Assembly: GCF_004193775.1 (NCBI RefSeq)
Contig: NC_041020.1
Coordinates: 6,219,657-6,283,656 of the forward strand
Direction: 5' to 3'
DNA length: 64,000 nt
Source: Glycine soja
Lineage: Eukaryota; Streptophyta; Magnoliopsida; Fabales; Fabaceae
Shown: positions 36,583 to 48,241 of the stretch, in pieces
How positions within the stretch are numbered: the first letter of the stretch is position 1
Layout of the letters: each line of letters starts with the position of its first letter
Notes under the pieces: model-generated
What the model was told of the DNA's origin: nothing
What the model saw: the letters and a program-made list of their open reading frames with translations, nothing else
Databases searched by the model: none
Program-made: the position numbers and the translations under genes

Positions 36583-37760
36583 GTTAGACAAGAGACCTTA
36601 GATATCTTAAGAAGGAGGGTTGAATTAAAATATCACAAACTATTTCCCCAATTTAAAATTTTAACTTTCTTTAATGAAAATTTCAATGCACCCTTATTAT
36701 GAATTTCTATAAGACAATTCAAACTAAACTTCCTTAATGCAAAAGATAAATAATAATAAATAAAGAAGTTTAAGGGAAGAGAAAGTGCAAACTCGGTTTA
36801 TACTGATTCGGCCACGCCTTGTGCCTATGTCCAATCCCCAAGCAACCCGCTTGAGATTTCCACTATCTTGTAAAATCCTTTTACAATCTCTGAACCACAT
36901 AAGGACAACCCTTCCTTGGTGTTCAGATCACTTTACAACAAGAGACCCTCAGTCCCTGAATCACTTTTCTTGAGTAAGAAAAAAGAGAAGAACAATTCTC
37001 TCTAGTAAGAGAAAGATAGTACAATGAAGCACTCAAATAATTCCTTATTGAATTGTAAGTGTTTTGGCCAAGGAATTTTTAGAAGATAAGACAATTTGAT
37101 TTTTTTTGAGAGGATAAGACTTTTTGATCAGTAAAAACTCTGAAGAAATTTGTGTTCCATGTCACCAATTTATAGGCCTTTGATGGTCATTCAAAAGTTA
37201 AATGAAAAGATGTGACTATTGGGATATGTTTTCAAAAATTCCTCATTGGTAATTGATTACCATAATGGTATAATCGATTACACAGTTATTTCTGAAGAGT
37301 TATGATTTTTCTCATTTGAAATTTGAATTTTTAAACACTGGTAATTGATTACCATCTCATTGTAATCGATTACATAATTTGAAATTTAAATTCAAATTTC
37401 TTAAGGCTGTTTTAAAACGTTCAAAACCTCTAGTAATTGATTACAAGCCTTGTGTAATCGATTACATGCTTTTGAAAATATTTAAAACCTTTTCAGAAAG
37501 CATATTGGCCACTGGTAATCGATTACATCCTTTGATAATCGATTACCAGAGAGTAAATCTCAATTTGAAATGATTTAGATAAAATTCTTTGGCTAAACCT
37601 TTTGCTTTTTCAATTTGGAAACTTCTTCCTAAGACTCTAGAGATCAACTTGATCATTTATCTTGAATTTTCTTGAAGTCTTGTCATGAATTAAACTTGAG
37701 AAGCACTTTTCTTTGGCATCATCAAAACATCATGATATCTTGCTTCTACACATCATCTTT
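36583..37760 (+). mobile_element. solo LTR-like repeat (family member also at 43.4-44.6 kb)
   Basis: It begins TGTTAGACAAGAGACC and contains 'actgattcggccacgccttg', 'gtccaatccccaagcaaccc' and 'cttgtaaaatcctttt'. The same landmarks recur at 43630-43760 with about 80 percent similarity by eye. No protein domain lies within. Boundaries are approximate, and the assignment as a solo LTR is an inference. Confidence 0.5.
37248..37547. repeat. four regularly spaced pairs of TAAT(C/T)GATTAC palindromic motifs
   Basis: Eight copies: 37250, 37271, 37342, 37363, 37434, 37455, 37516 and 37536 (start of TAAT). Members of a pair are 20-21 bp apart and pairs repeat every 92, 92 and 82 bp. Most are GTAATCGATTAC-like near-palindromes. 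The sequence lies inside the LTR-like repeat. Confidence 0.95.
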
Positions 37761-40494
37761 CATCTCGTGTTGAGAACTGAGTCCTTCCATAGTCGGTGTC
37801 TACACGTGCTCTATATCCCACTCGTGTCGTAACAAGATAGGTTCCACAAGTCGTCACAATATTCATCAATCATACAAAGTAATGATTTCAACCATTAGTT
37901 GTCTCATCACACACAATTTCACTTCAAGTGCACAATCATTGTTCAAAGAACCACACAAAGTACTTAATGTCTTTGTGCTTCCTACCATACCACTATCACA
38001 TCAACAAGTCATTAAAGTCTCATAAGATTATTCACTCCTCTCCAAGTTCCCGATTCTCACAATACTAATATATAAGGGATCTTATGCTATTATCACTACA
38101 CATCTACATTCGTGCATCTTTGAGATTGCTTCCATATTGATTCCACTTTGGGTCTTCAGTAATTGCTTCCCTTTCCTTAAGTTCAGTTTCCACTTTTATT
38201 AGTGATGTCTTCACTCTATAGCATCTTATGACATGAATTCTATCTCCATAAATATGGATATAAGACAAACAAGAAAAGGGGGATCACTTTTTTTTTCGTT
38301 CTTATCCTAGTCTTTTTTGTGTAAGTAAAATAAAAGGGGACTTCCAAAAATTAAAGGATTATTTCGTTTCTGATAGTTATTTATTTAATCGGTGCCTTTC
38401 AACAATCGCTTCTACTTAATTACAATATTGCTTCTTAACAAAAATAAAGCTACCACTTTCCTTTCACATAATTCTCCTTAGTCAAACTCTTTTTTTATTT
38501 AATGTTTAAGGATTGGGTTATAACCCTCAAATTCCATTATATAACATACACCGTATAGAATCAATAATGGACATCACAATATACATAACAGTCTTGCATA
38601 GAGGCCTTAACCTTCAGAACCCAAACATAGAATATATCATACAACATCCATATTAAAATCATTGAGTTCATCTCGTCATAACACTAGGATCATAAGATAG
38701 CATCATGATATTCATAGGACTTAGACATCATTCCTTAGAATCATACAAATAAAGCAATTGTTTCTATTCCATCAACCAAACATACAATATATCATATTAT
38801 CACATAATGGAATCATAAGATTAATCACGATATTATTTATAGAACGTGAATCACCTAATGTTTCCCACAATTACAAGACCATAAGGTTCACTCATTAATT
38901 CATAGCTCTACTACAGGTCATAAGTTATAAAGTCAAGTACTTCAAGTAATAAATAATCATTCACCACTTATCCATAATTTATCATTCTCTTTAATAAAGT
39001 CCCATAATGATTTCTATTCATTGTTTCAATGTCTCCTAACATTATTAACAAGTAGTATGAATCTAGTTTTCTCACAATTATGTACCTTGTTTTGAAAAAT
39101 CAATAACTTCATTTCAGTGGATTCTTATGAAATTTGTCAACATAGAAATATCTTTAAGTCTATTTTCAAAATTTGATCCACACATCATCAAAGGATAACC
39201 ACAGAGCGAGAACTAACAATTTTACTAAAACATGTTTCTGCAGAAATATAACAGAGTCCCCTGCACATGCTTCCTCTTACTTAAGTTAGTTTCCTAACTT
39301 ACTTGGTGAATTAAAATAAAAGTGACCCCAACTTTTAAATTTTATCATGACTATTTTTCATACATGTTCACCACATCCATAGGTCATTTCCAGATTGCTC
39401 CTAATCCATCAATCAAGCAGTACATGTCATAATAAAGTATTCAACACAAAGGGTCATTTTGCATAAATTATAGTAAATTCATTTCTTATCCAAAATTTAT
39501 GTTTTATACATGAAAACATAAGCCCCATATGGCTGCTTTTAGAATATAATTTTATTTTTGCCACATGAGAACCCTAAAACTTTTAGTATCAATTTTCATG
39601 CAGTATGTTAGTGCTAAAAAATATCAAATAGCTTGTGTGCTTCATTCATGACACTTAATCACCTGATCAATCAACTTTCTAAAAGCTTAAATCTATATTT
39701 ATGACTTCTAACATGGGGACCAACACCATCAACACATAAAAAGCATGAGAAAGAGAAGAAAACCCCTCATACCTTGGAATTGATTTTAAAAAATGCAGAG
39801 AAAATGCACTAGCCCTCTTGTTTTCACCAAATGAGTTAAGGCACATGTGAGAGATGATTAAAAGAAGAGAGTGAGAATTTAAAATTATAAATTTAAAGAA
39901 AAATTGGAAATATAAAGTTCTCTTTTAATAATTTACCTCAAGCTTTACAAAATCCCCTTCAATCACTCAACCCTAGCCTCCAAGAGCAAGAGAGAAAATG
40001 AGCTCTTTTCCCCCCCTTTCTTTGTTGAAAACGATGAACACCCCTAGGCCTATAGGGTTGTTGTTTTGCCTTATGTCGTGGGTCTTAATCCTACTTGGAT
40101 TAAGGCTCAATTAGGTTAGGTGCCCCAATTCGAAACCTTAATCCATCATTAAGCTTCATGACACTTAATCCTAGCTTAAACTCTCTTTTAACTATTAATT
40201 CTAACTCTAACTAAGTCTTTTTATTTAATAAATCCTCTTTTAAATTAGTTTTGGCCATATTTACCAATATGACATTAATGAGTTGACCAATATCAATCCC
40301 TTTCCATTGACCCTATTGGCCTATGGTTGATTTTGTTGACTTTCTACAATTTCTACTAAAATGTGTTCTTTTCCTCATTTTCCCTCTAATCCTAATGTAT
40401 TATATCTCTAATAGTTTAATTACTTGCTTACTAAGGTATCATTACTATTATTTCTAATAGTAATATTTCTGAATTCTTATAATTGAATTTTTGG
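37760..40494 (-). other. non-coding, probably LTR-derived DNA
   Basis: No gene was recognised. The right end read on the minus strand starts TGTAACATCCCAAAAATTC (from about 40508), a common start for Ty3/gypsy-type LTRs. The interior lacks gag or pol. Where the LTR would end on the left is unclear. Confidence 0.35.
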
Positions 40495-40625
40495 GATGTT
40501 ACACTTTGTCCTCACTCACGTTTTTCGAAAAACTTCCCAAATGGTCACCCATCCCATAATTGCTCCAAGTCAAATATGTTTAACTCTGGAGTTCTTAAGT
40601 GATAGGCTACCAAAAAGTACATGCA
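40495..40625 (-). repeat. 5S-rRNA-derived sequence
   Basis: On the minus strand this reads '..gaactccagagttaaacat', '..gggatgggtgaccatttggg' and 'aagttttt'. These match, in order, the plant 5S rRNA blocks AACTCCGCAGTTAAGCGTGC, GGATGGGTGACC and GGGAAGT. The order and spacing are kept, but it is too diverged to be a working 5S gene. Such segments occur in Cassandra/TRIM LTRs and in 5S-derived SINEs. Confidence 0.65.
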
Positions 40626-42734
40626 TCTTATTGGTATAGGTAATACCAATTAATTCTTTTATGTCATCCTCAACTATACAATTTCATACCTACACAACTT
40701 TTGGATCTCTTTCATTTCGGTGTGATTCATATAGGGTGTTACACTCATCCCTTGACATAGTCTCATTCTTAGATCATTCAAGTGTGCTTTTATCGATTAT
40801 AGACAAGTGTGGGTAGTGGCTTACCTTTGGGGTTTGCAAACCATACGTTTCAAAGGATTTCACCCTCTTGTCTATTCTATATGTCCATTCTCATTAACCA
40901 CCATGAAAACCTTCAACACTAGGTTAAGAGCCCACCTAACACCCTCAACACGTGCCTACTCATACGTTTGTGCACCAATTATCCATCTATGCACCAACTA
41001 TGAATACACCATATATGAATTGCAATAATACATTTTTGTGCACCCATCATGTACTAGCGACAACAAAGTACATTTATGTGCACAAAAATGTAGTTCCATC
41101 ACTCTGACATTCCATTTGAAGTCAAAACATAGGGCTGGTACTTGGAAAGATACCCCATTAGGTAAAACCCATGTCGCTTTAATTGGGCAGAGTTCTGGCA
41201 TGAAACTCACCCTCCCATGTATACCATTTTCAACAACTAAAAGTCTTCCCAAAGGCTATAACTAACTCCTTTCAACCCATAGGGAAGGTTCTCATAGAAG
41301 ATCGTATTCACATTATCATCTCAATCAACAAATCATCATGCAACAATTATACAATTATTCACTAATTGCAACATTTATAATTCTTACCATCACCTCACCA
41401 AAGTATACCCTTCTCAACAACAATGTAAGGATTTTCAACAAGGAAGTAATCATAGGAAAACCAATGTATTATAACCATGCACAATTTAACATACAACAAC
41501 TAACACAAATAATTTATTGATTTCCCTTCTCTTTCATGAAAAAGTTTTATTTAATTTTCAAAATACACTTTATTAAAGAAGGATTTCAACTTTTAAGCCT
41601 TGAAAATAGTTATTTTGAAGAAGATGAGAAAAATCATTTTTCAGGGGTCTTTCACTCAGCGAGACAAGCTTGCTTAGCGAGATTCCTCCTCAATGTCACT
41701 TTCGCTTAGTGAGCCATGTTTTCTTAGTGAATTCAAAATAATTAATTTCAAAGTTTTCCACAACAGAGACATTTAGTCACTCAACAAAAATCCCACGCTC
41801 AATGAGACACGAATAAATCAGGCACCCCTAGCTCTAGGGTCTTGTTTGCTCAGCCAGACAAGCTTGCGTCTCACTCAACGAGATAGTTTCGCTCAACAAA
41901 ACACACCCAACATGTGTGGTTCTCTCAACAAGTGTCATCTTGCTCAGTGAGTTCTACAAAATCTACAAATCATGATTTTGAGGTTCTTGTGAACCCAACA
42001 TATCCTTATCATCCTTAACCTTTCCAAAAACCCACAATTGATTTAAAAATCCTTCCAATACTCCCTACAAGTAAAAAACAACATCAATCAACAACCAATT
42101 GAGCATGTACAAGATTAAATCAAGAAATTCCAAATCAAGAGCATAAAAAGGGCAAGAACCCTAAAAGATAATTAAACACCCAATTTCATCAATTGACAAA
42201 AAACAAATGTGCTTTGAGGCATAAACAACTCTCCTAATCAGATTAAATAATAGAACCAAAGGTAGAACTTCCCTTACTTATTTGTCTCCAAGTTTAGATA
42301 AGAGAATAAGGAGAAACTTTTAGCTCAACAAAGGGGTTTTAATCAACAACAACACGACCATCCACAATGGATCATGAGCTCCAAGGGAGAGAAAGAACAC
42401 CTTGTCTTGAAGGGGATTGAGCCTCATACTTAAGAGTGGGTAAAGGAGAAATGAGAGAATTGAAAGAGCTCTTAAGAGAAGAGAGGAAAGGAGAGTTCTT
42501 TTGTCAAATGAGGGAAAATGAGTTACTCATAAGGATAAAAGGAAAAGGAAATGTGTTCTCCTCACTAAAACCCATGACCCAAACTAAATCTCCACCACCA
42601 ATTAACCTACTTCTCACAAACAACATAAAACATCACTTACTTCATTTTTTTTACAACATAAAATAAATTTAATTATTCTTGTAATTTAATTAAAACACTA
42701 AATCATACATTAAGAAAATCACGGTGTTACAGAA
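40626..42734 (-). mobile_element. LTR-retrotransposon non-coding DNA inserted in copia B
   Basis: The right boundary, read on the minus strand, starts TGTAACACCGTGATTTTC at 42734 and abuts the broken copia integrase. The interior has repeated 'gctcagcgag/cgctcaatgaga' phrases at 41650-41960, a hallmark of some legume gypsy LTRs (memory). No protein domain was found. The left limit is not determined. Confidence 0.45.
41650..41960. repeat. cluster of degenerate 'CTCAGCGAGA' phrases
   Basis: Variants of 'cactcagcgagacaagcttg' and 'gcttagtgagcc' recur at least eight times in about 300 bp, at irregular spacing. Confidence 0.6.
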
Positions 42735-43378
42735 CTGACCAAACTTCTTCAAGAGTTCTCATGTCAAGAGCTATAGAGGGATATATGTTTATAAGGAATG
42801 CAACAGTCATAACTGCTTTTGCCCAAAAAAATCTTTGACAAGCCTGCACTGAACAACATACATCTCACTTTTACCAAAATGGTTCTGTTGAATCTTTCTG
42901 TTAAACCATTTTGCTGAGGATTACCAACAACTGTCTTGTACCTTGCTATTCCATTTTCTTTGTAGAAATCATTAAGGAAATAAGAACAAAACTCAAGACC
43001 ATTGTTTATTTGAAACCTCTTAACTTTCCTTTTTGTTTGATTCCAGTAAGAGTTTTCTAGTCCTTGAAGTTTTCAAATGATTCATCTTTGGTTTTCTGAA
43101 TGTAGATCCATAATTTTCGTGAGTAGTCATCCACAATTGACATGAAACACCTTGCATCAAAGTGAGAGGGAGTCTTGGATGGTCCACAGAGATCAACATG
43201 AACATAATAAATAGTTCCTTTTGTTCTTTGTTGACCAACATTGAACTTTACTTTGCATGCTTTGCCATAAACACAATGTTCACAGAATCTCAACTTTTGA
43301 ACTTTGTCTACACATTGAAAATTTTGTTTCCCCGATTTAATTAAACATTTCTCACTCTCATGGCCTAACCTTATGTTG
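42735..43378 (-). pseudogene. copia B integrase fragment
   Basis: The minus strand holds the zinc-binding end of GAG-pre-integrase (RLGHESEKCL...CEHCVYGKACK) followed by the integrase core: VDLCGPSKTPSHFD, VDDYSRKLWIY, then 'INNGLEF' where the second catalytic Asp has become Asn, and 'NPQQNGLTERFNRT' with the Glu. At least one frameshift occurs near 43057. It ends inside the downstream 'LEEVWS' motif, where LTR DNA begins abruptly. Copia RT coding was not found to the left. Confidence 0.85.
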
Positions 43379-44620
43379 AAGTGATCAAAATGTCACAAGA
43401 AGGGGGGTTGAATTTGTTGGATCAAGTGGCCTCAGAATAATTAAGAAGGGGGGGTTGAATTAATTATTAATGTGTCTTGACTAATTAAAATTTATCCTTC
43501 TTAATATTACTAGATTCAATTAGGCTTTACTACTAAGTTATGAGAAAGTAAAGAACAGAAACAATAACTTACACAAAAGTACAGCGGAAATAAAAAGTGC
43601 ACAGCGAAAAAGTAAAGAGTGTAGGGAAGAAGAAAGCAAACACAAGATTTATACTGGTTCGGCCACAACCCGTGCCTACGTCCAGTCCCCAAGCAACCCA
43701 CGGTTCTTGAGATTTCCAATAACCTTGTAAAATCCTTTACAGGCAAAGAGCCACAAAGGATGTACCCTTCCTTGTTCTCTTTGAACAACCAAGTAGATGT
43801 ACCCTCTACTTGAAGCGAACCACAAAGGATGTACCCTCCCTTGTGTTCATTTTTACAACCAAGAAGCTACCCGCTTCTTACACAAAATTCTCAGACGGTT
43901 AGTTCTTTGAATTTAGTGTTTGGGCAAAGAATTCTCAGACGGTTAGTTCTTTGAATTTTTTTGGCAAGAGGGAGAAAGAATGAATCAAAAGAATTCTCAG
44001 ACGGTTAGTTCTTTGAATTCGTTTGGCAGGAGGGAGAAGGAATGAATCAAAAGAATAACAAGAGTTTTTGACCAATGAACTTTTCTTGAGAAAGAAAGTA
44101 TTGAACAAAAACTCTTAGAAAGATGTTAAGAATAATTGAATGAAATCATCTTTTTTGAATGAAAGGAATCTATTTTTTTAAAATTTGTGCCATGGTCACA
44201 TATTTATAGCCATTTGATGGATCTTGAAAAACCAAGTTAAAAGTTGTGATTCTTGACAATTTATTCAAAACTAGTCACTTTAAAAATTGTGACTCTCTTG
44301 AAAACTAGTCACTTTAAAAGTTGACTCTTTAAAATAATTTTATTCAATTAACATAAAGGAGCTCATGTGAGTAAAAGGATCACATTCGCTTTACTATTAC
44401 CAAATAAAACTTATTAAAAACATATCTAGCTTATAACAAGGCCATCAAAGTTTACAAAAGAAATCTTGTTAAATAATGGAATAAAATAAAGTAATATAAC
44501 ATCATGCAATTGAAATAAAAACTCATGTCCCAATGTCACATCCTATTAGAGCATTGTGTCCCAGTGTCCTCTAGCATGAGGTTCTTTAAAGTCATCCACC
44601 TAGTCACTGCTCCCACGAAC
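43379..44620 (+). mobile_element. solo LTR-like repeat, same family as 36.6-37.7 kb
   Basis: It shares 'tactggttcggccacaaccc', 'gtccagtccccaagcaaccc' and 'cttgtaaaatcctttacagg' with the earlier copy. Within it a 62-bp spaced unit 'aattctcagacggttagttc' occurs three times (43886, 43930, 43992) and 'ccacaaaggatgtaccct' occurs twice. No coding sequence. Confidence 0.5.
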
Positions 44621-46614
44621 ACAAGGTTCGAGATCATCACAGGATCCAAACATAAATAACACACAGGGAATGAGTTATCACATTACTAAATAAAATATAG
44701 ATAAACAAAAACATAATCAATATAAATTATATAAGTATTTATAGCATAGCTCAACTTAATACAATCCACATTACTTCACCACTTTATTATTTAAAATTCA
44801 TTTTTCAATCACCGATCACGTTACACATGAATCACACATTCGAGTCACGATGTAACAACACTCATCAATTTCATAATAAAAAATTCACAGGCGTTATGCA
44901 ACATTTATACTAAGACATGCAATATGGTACCATGTCAGTGAAAAATCACACTGGAGGCGCTTATGAGTACATAACAAGACACACCACACAATGGGTATTT
45001 CAGGTCACTTTCACTAAGTACAATCATAACGTGACCCTTCAGGGTCACTCTATTTTGCGAGAATGCTCCAACCATATGGGATCAACATAGGCTTAAAGGA
45101 ACACTCAAACCGAGTGCCTTTACCCCCCCAAGGCCTAGACTCCGAAGAATCCATTGGGGCCTCACCTTCCTGATTCAGGTCCAACCCCTAAAACAATTTT
45201 TGAACGCAAATACTGCTCATGAATTATACAATACCCACGATCTCACACTCGTGTTTCAAACACGTTTAATGCATTACGCTAAAATTTTACACTTTAGGAA
45301 TCCTACACTAGTTGGGTTATTGTATAATTCACAACTCACAACACAAGTATTGTCACATCAAGTGTTAACTACACATTTATTCACAACCAAATTTCATGTC
45401 CACAATTTTAATATATCACAACATCACAATCAACCATCACATGTTTACGTGTATCTCACAAATCAATGCATGTTCAACTTTGCACTTATACTCAATCTCA
45501 ATAAGAATGTTATGATCTCAAAGCAACATGTTATCTTACAATTCATCACACATTCAATTTCTCACTTACACACAATTTTAATCACAATTTCATGATCTCA
45601 ATATTAAAATCTTGTATTTATAATCATACATGAAGAATTAAAATACAATAAATATCCCAAAATAAACCCCAATTTGATCTCCTAAGGATCCCTACACATG
45701 TTCATTTTAACCCCAATTCCGATAAACTCATCCCTTACCTCTAAGTGGGCTCATATGCATAGTCTGGCATTGATAGCGGTGTCTCTAGGGGTTCCCTAAG
45801 ATTCCTCAAGATTTTCCTATGTTTGCTCTGTTAGGATTTCCAAGCGTTAGAGAGAAGGAGAAGGGATTGGAGCCTCCAGTTCATTGTCTGTGTGCGAAGA
45901 TAATTTCTCCCTCCACAGACATTAGTTTGTGAATCGTAATAGTGTAAATGTGACGCAATGCATCTCGCACTTGGTGTCCAAATTTCATGATGATCCAACA
46001 GTTAACCAATTTGAGATAGTACTTTTACTGAGATAGGTTTGGGTGTATATGGGAAAAACAAAGAGCTACGTGCGAGGGACATTTCTCTCACCATAGATAT
46101 TAACTCAAAAATCCCAACGGTGGATAGGTGTGAAAGTAAGTTCTGAACATGGTGTTCAAGTTTAATGAGGATTCAACGGTTAAAGCGTCCAAGATCATCA
46201 TTTTACTAAGACAGGTTTGAGTATATGTGGGAAAAAGATAGAGTTTTGGGAGAGGAAGAAGGAAAAACGAAATTGAGAAAGAGGAAGCATAGAGACGTAT
46301 CGTCAATGTGAAAACTAACCTAACATATCTCTATTTATAACTAGGGTACTCATGACCTGTTATTTACTCTATTTTTCTTCATTTTATCATTTTATAAAAA
46401 GAAACTCTATTTTACTCTCTATCAAATGAATAAATAAAATATTTTTCAAGGACATATATGTAATTTACTTACCTTAAAACTATTATTTTAATTAATGAAA
46501 TTATTTTTCATTATTTATTTAATTATAGAAACTTGATTATTTTTCTAAAACTCTATTTATTTTTAAATAAAATCATTTTTAATTTATTTTACGAAAAATG
46601 AGGTGTTACATAGT
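44621..46614 (-). mobile_element. LTR-like DNA starting TGTAACACC (gypsy type)
   Basis: Read on the minus strand from 46614 it begins TGTAACACCTCATTTTTCG and runs leftward through AT-rich DNA and a GC-richer block with 'gaccctgaagggtcacgtta'-like sequence. There is no protein domain. It abuts copia B protease sequence at 46617, so it inserted into or replaced part of that element. Confidence 0.45.
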
Positions 46615-46616
46615 AC

Positions 46617-46755
46617 ATACCTTACCTTAGTATGGAGTTTTTCAATGCCATCATGTAGCCTAAACCTTATAGATCCAATTCTAGCAATCTTGCAAGGATT
46701 ATTGTTTCCAAAAAGCATTGGTCCTTCTGCTTGATCACTAAATTCTTCAAACCAG
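46617..46755 (-). pseudogene. copia B protease C-terminal fragment
   Basis: The minus strand encodes a run typical of the copia protease region: 'WFEEFSDQAEGPMLFGNNNP' then 'CKIARIGSIRFRLHDG' and 'TKVRYV'. Both ends are cut by insertions (solo LTR on the right, TGTAACACC LTR on the left). Confidence 0.8.
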
Positions 46756-48130
46756 GATCTTGATTATTGCTCTCACACCTTGTTTTTGTGAGCAATTATC
46801 CTAGTTTTTCCATAATATTTGTGTTAATAATTATTTTTTTTGTAAATAAACTATATAAAATAGTTTTAGAAACTAAAAAGATAGTTTTTAATGTTTTTGT
46901 GATAAATTTGATGTTACAAGGGCAAAAGTTTGGTGCTTAAAGGAATGATAAGCTACAAACTTAATCTCGCTACAACGAGATGAACTCTCACCATAACGAA
47001 AAGAAGACTAGTGATCAAGTGAGAATTATGAAGATTCGTCACAACGAAGCTATACATTGCCCCAATGAATCTGAAGGCTAAAGATCTTGAGTTAAGTAGA
47101 AACTCGCCAAAGAGAGTCAATCTTTTGTGGCGAATTGTAAGACTTAAAAGCAAATTGTAAATATTGTAAGTTTGTTGTAGCAAATTGTATTCTCTCTACA
47201 ATGAAAATCTTTTGTGGCAAGAAAAAATGATACAGTCTCAGCTCTTATATAAGAGCTATTAACATCATTGTAAAGGACTTTTAGTTCATTTTGTGATTTT
47301 ACAAAAATAGAATCTCAAAATTCTCTCTCTCTTTCTTTGTCTTGTTTCTTCCATTGTGATTCATCTTTTGAGCTTCTATTTGGATCATTCATGATCCAAA
47401 TAAGTTAAATTTCTAGTTGTTGAGTGAGAGAAGTAGAATTAAAGTATGTAATTCTTTGTTTTCTAATCAATTCTCTAAGTTATGTGATTTTATTTCAATT
47501 CTTTGCTTAAATGCATGTTAGGAGTGATCAACCTAAATTTTAGGGATTTGGATTGCTTAGAAACAAGTTCATATTCTTGATCTAAATGGAAATTGTGCAA
47601 GGATTTTTAGGAATGAAATAATGTTTTGGCATTGTAGAGATTCATTGCTTTAGCTTTGAGTTTTAGGTTCAATTAAATAAGGAATTAGGGTTTTGGGTTA
47701 AAACTCAAGGATTAATCATCTAAGGAATTAGGATTTATAATTTTAGTTTAAATCTTGGTTGCATTGAACTGAGAGATTGATTAGGAACAAATTATATATG
47801 TAGAATTCTATGGATTTCATCTTTGCTTAGTTTTTCTACTACTAAATTTGATTTCGCTCCAAAATTTCTTCAAAATAACCAAAAGTAATTTATTTTCACC
47901 ATAGCAAATTCTTAATTCGCTACAATGAAAACCTTTCTTAAAAGCATAAAATCTTGAGACGTTCGCTACAATGTATTGACAACTTGCTGAAGTGAATGCT
48001 TCTAAAATTCAGTTATTGATTTCCAATTTGTTGCACATAGTCTCTATGGGTACGATAACTCAAATACTTATTGTGTCTTATTACAAGTAGACTATGTTCA
48101 CTTTCCTATCTTGAGAGTACGAACATATCT
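46756..48130 (+). mobile_element. solo LTR inserted in copia B protease (46761-48125, TSD GATCT/TATCT)
   Basis: The inserted DNA starts TGATTATTGCTC and ends GAGTACGAACA (TG..CA). It is flanked by GATCT (46756-46760) and TATCT (48126-48130). Near its right end are 'gggtacgataactcaaatac' and 'tattacaagtagac', phrases I associate with plant LTR 3' ends. It holds no gene. Removing it plus one TSD copy joins the two protease pieces in the same frame. Confidence 0.7.
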
Positions 48131-48241
48131 ATTTGGAGTCATGTACCAGGAACAACCTGAATCCATAATCCACTCGGTTTTTGGATTATCATCAAGCACC
48201 ATTAATACTTTTGATGATTCATAACCATCTTGGACAATGGC
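48131..48241 (-). pseudogene. copia B protease N-terminal fragment
   Basis: The minus strand encodes 'VQDGYESSKVLMVLDDNPKT' followed by 'EWIMDSGCSWYMTPN', the protease active-site region (D-S-G) of copia elements. It is bounded by the CACTA element on the right and the solo LTR on the left. Confidence 0.85.

Noticed and set aside
37760..40494. A complete gypsy element between the 36.6-kb repeat and 40.5 kb
   Set aside because: No gag, protease, RT or integrase motif was found in any frame, so only LTR-like non-coding DNA can be claimed.
45200..45595. 131-codon plus-strand frame
   Set aside because: Rich in His/Thr/Asn/Leu from a simple 'cacaa' bias, with no family resemblance. It lies in LTR-like DNA.
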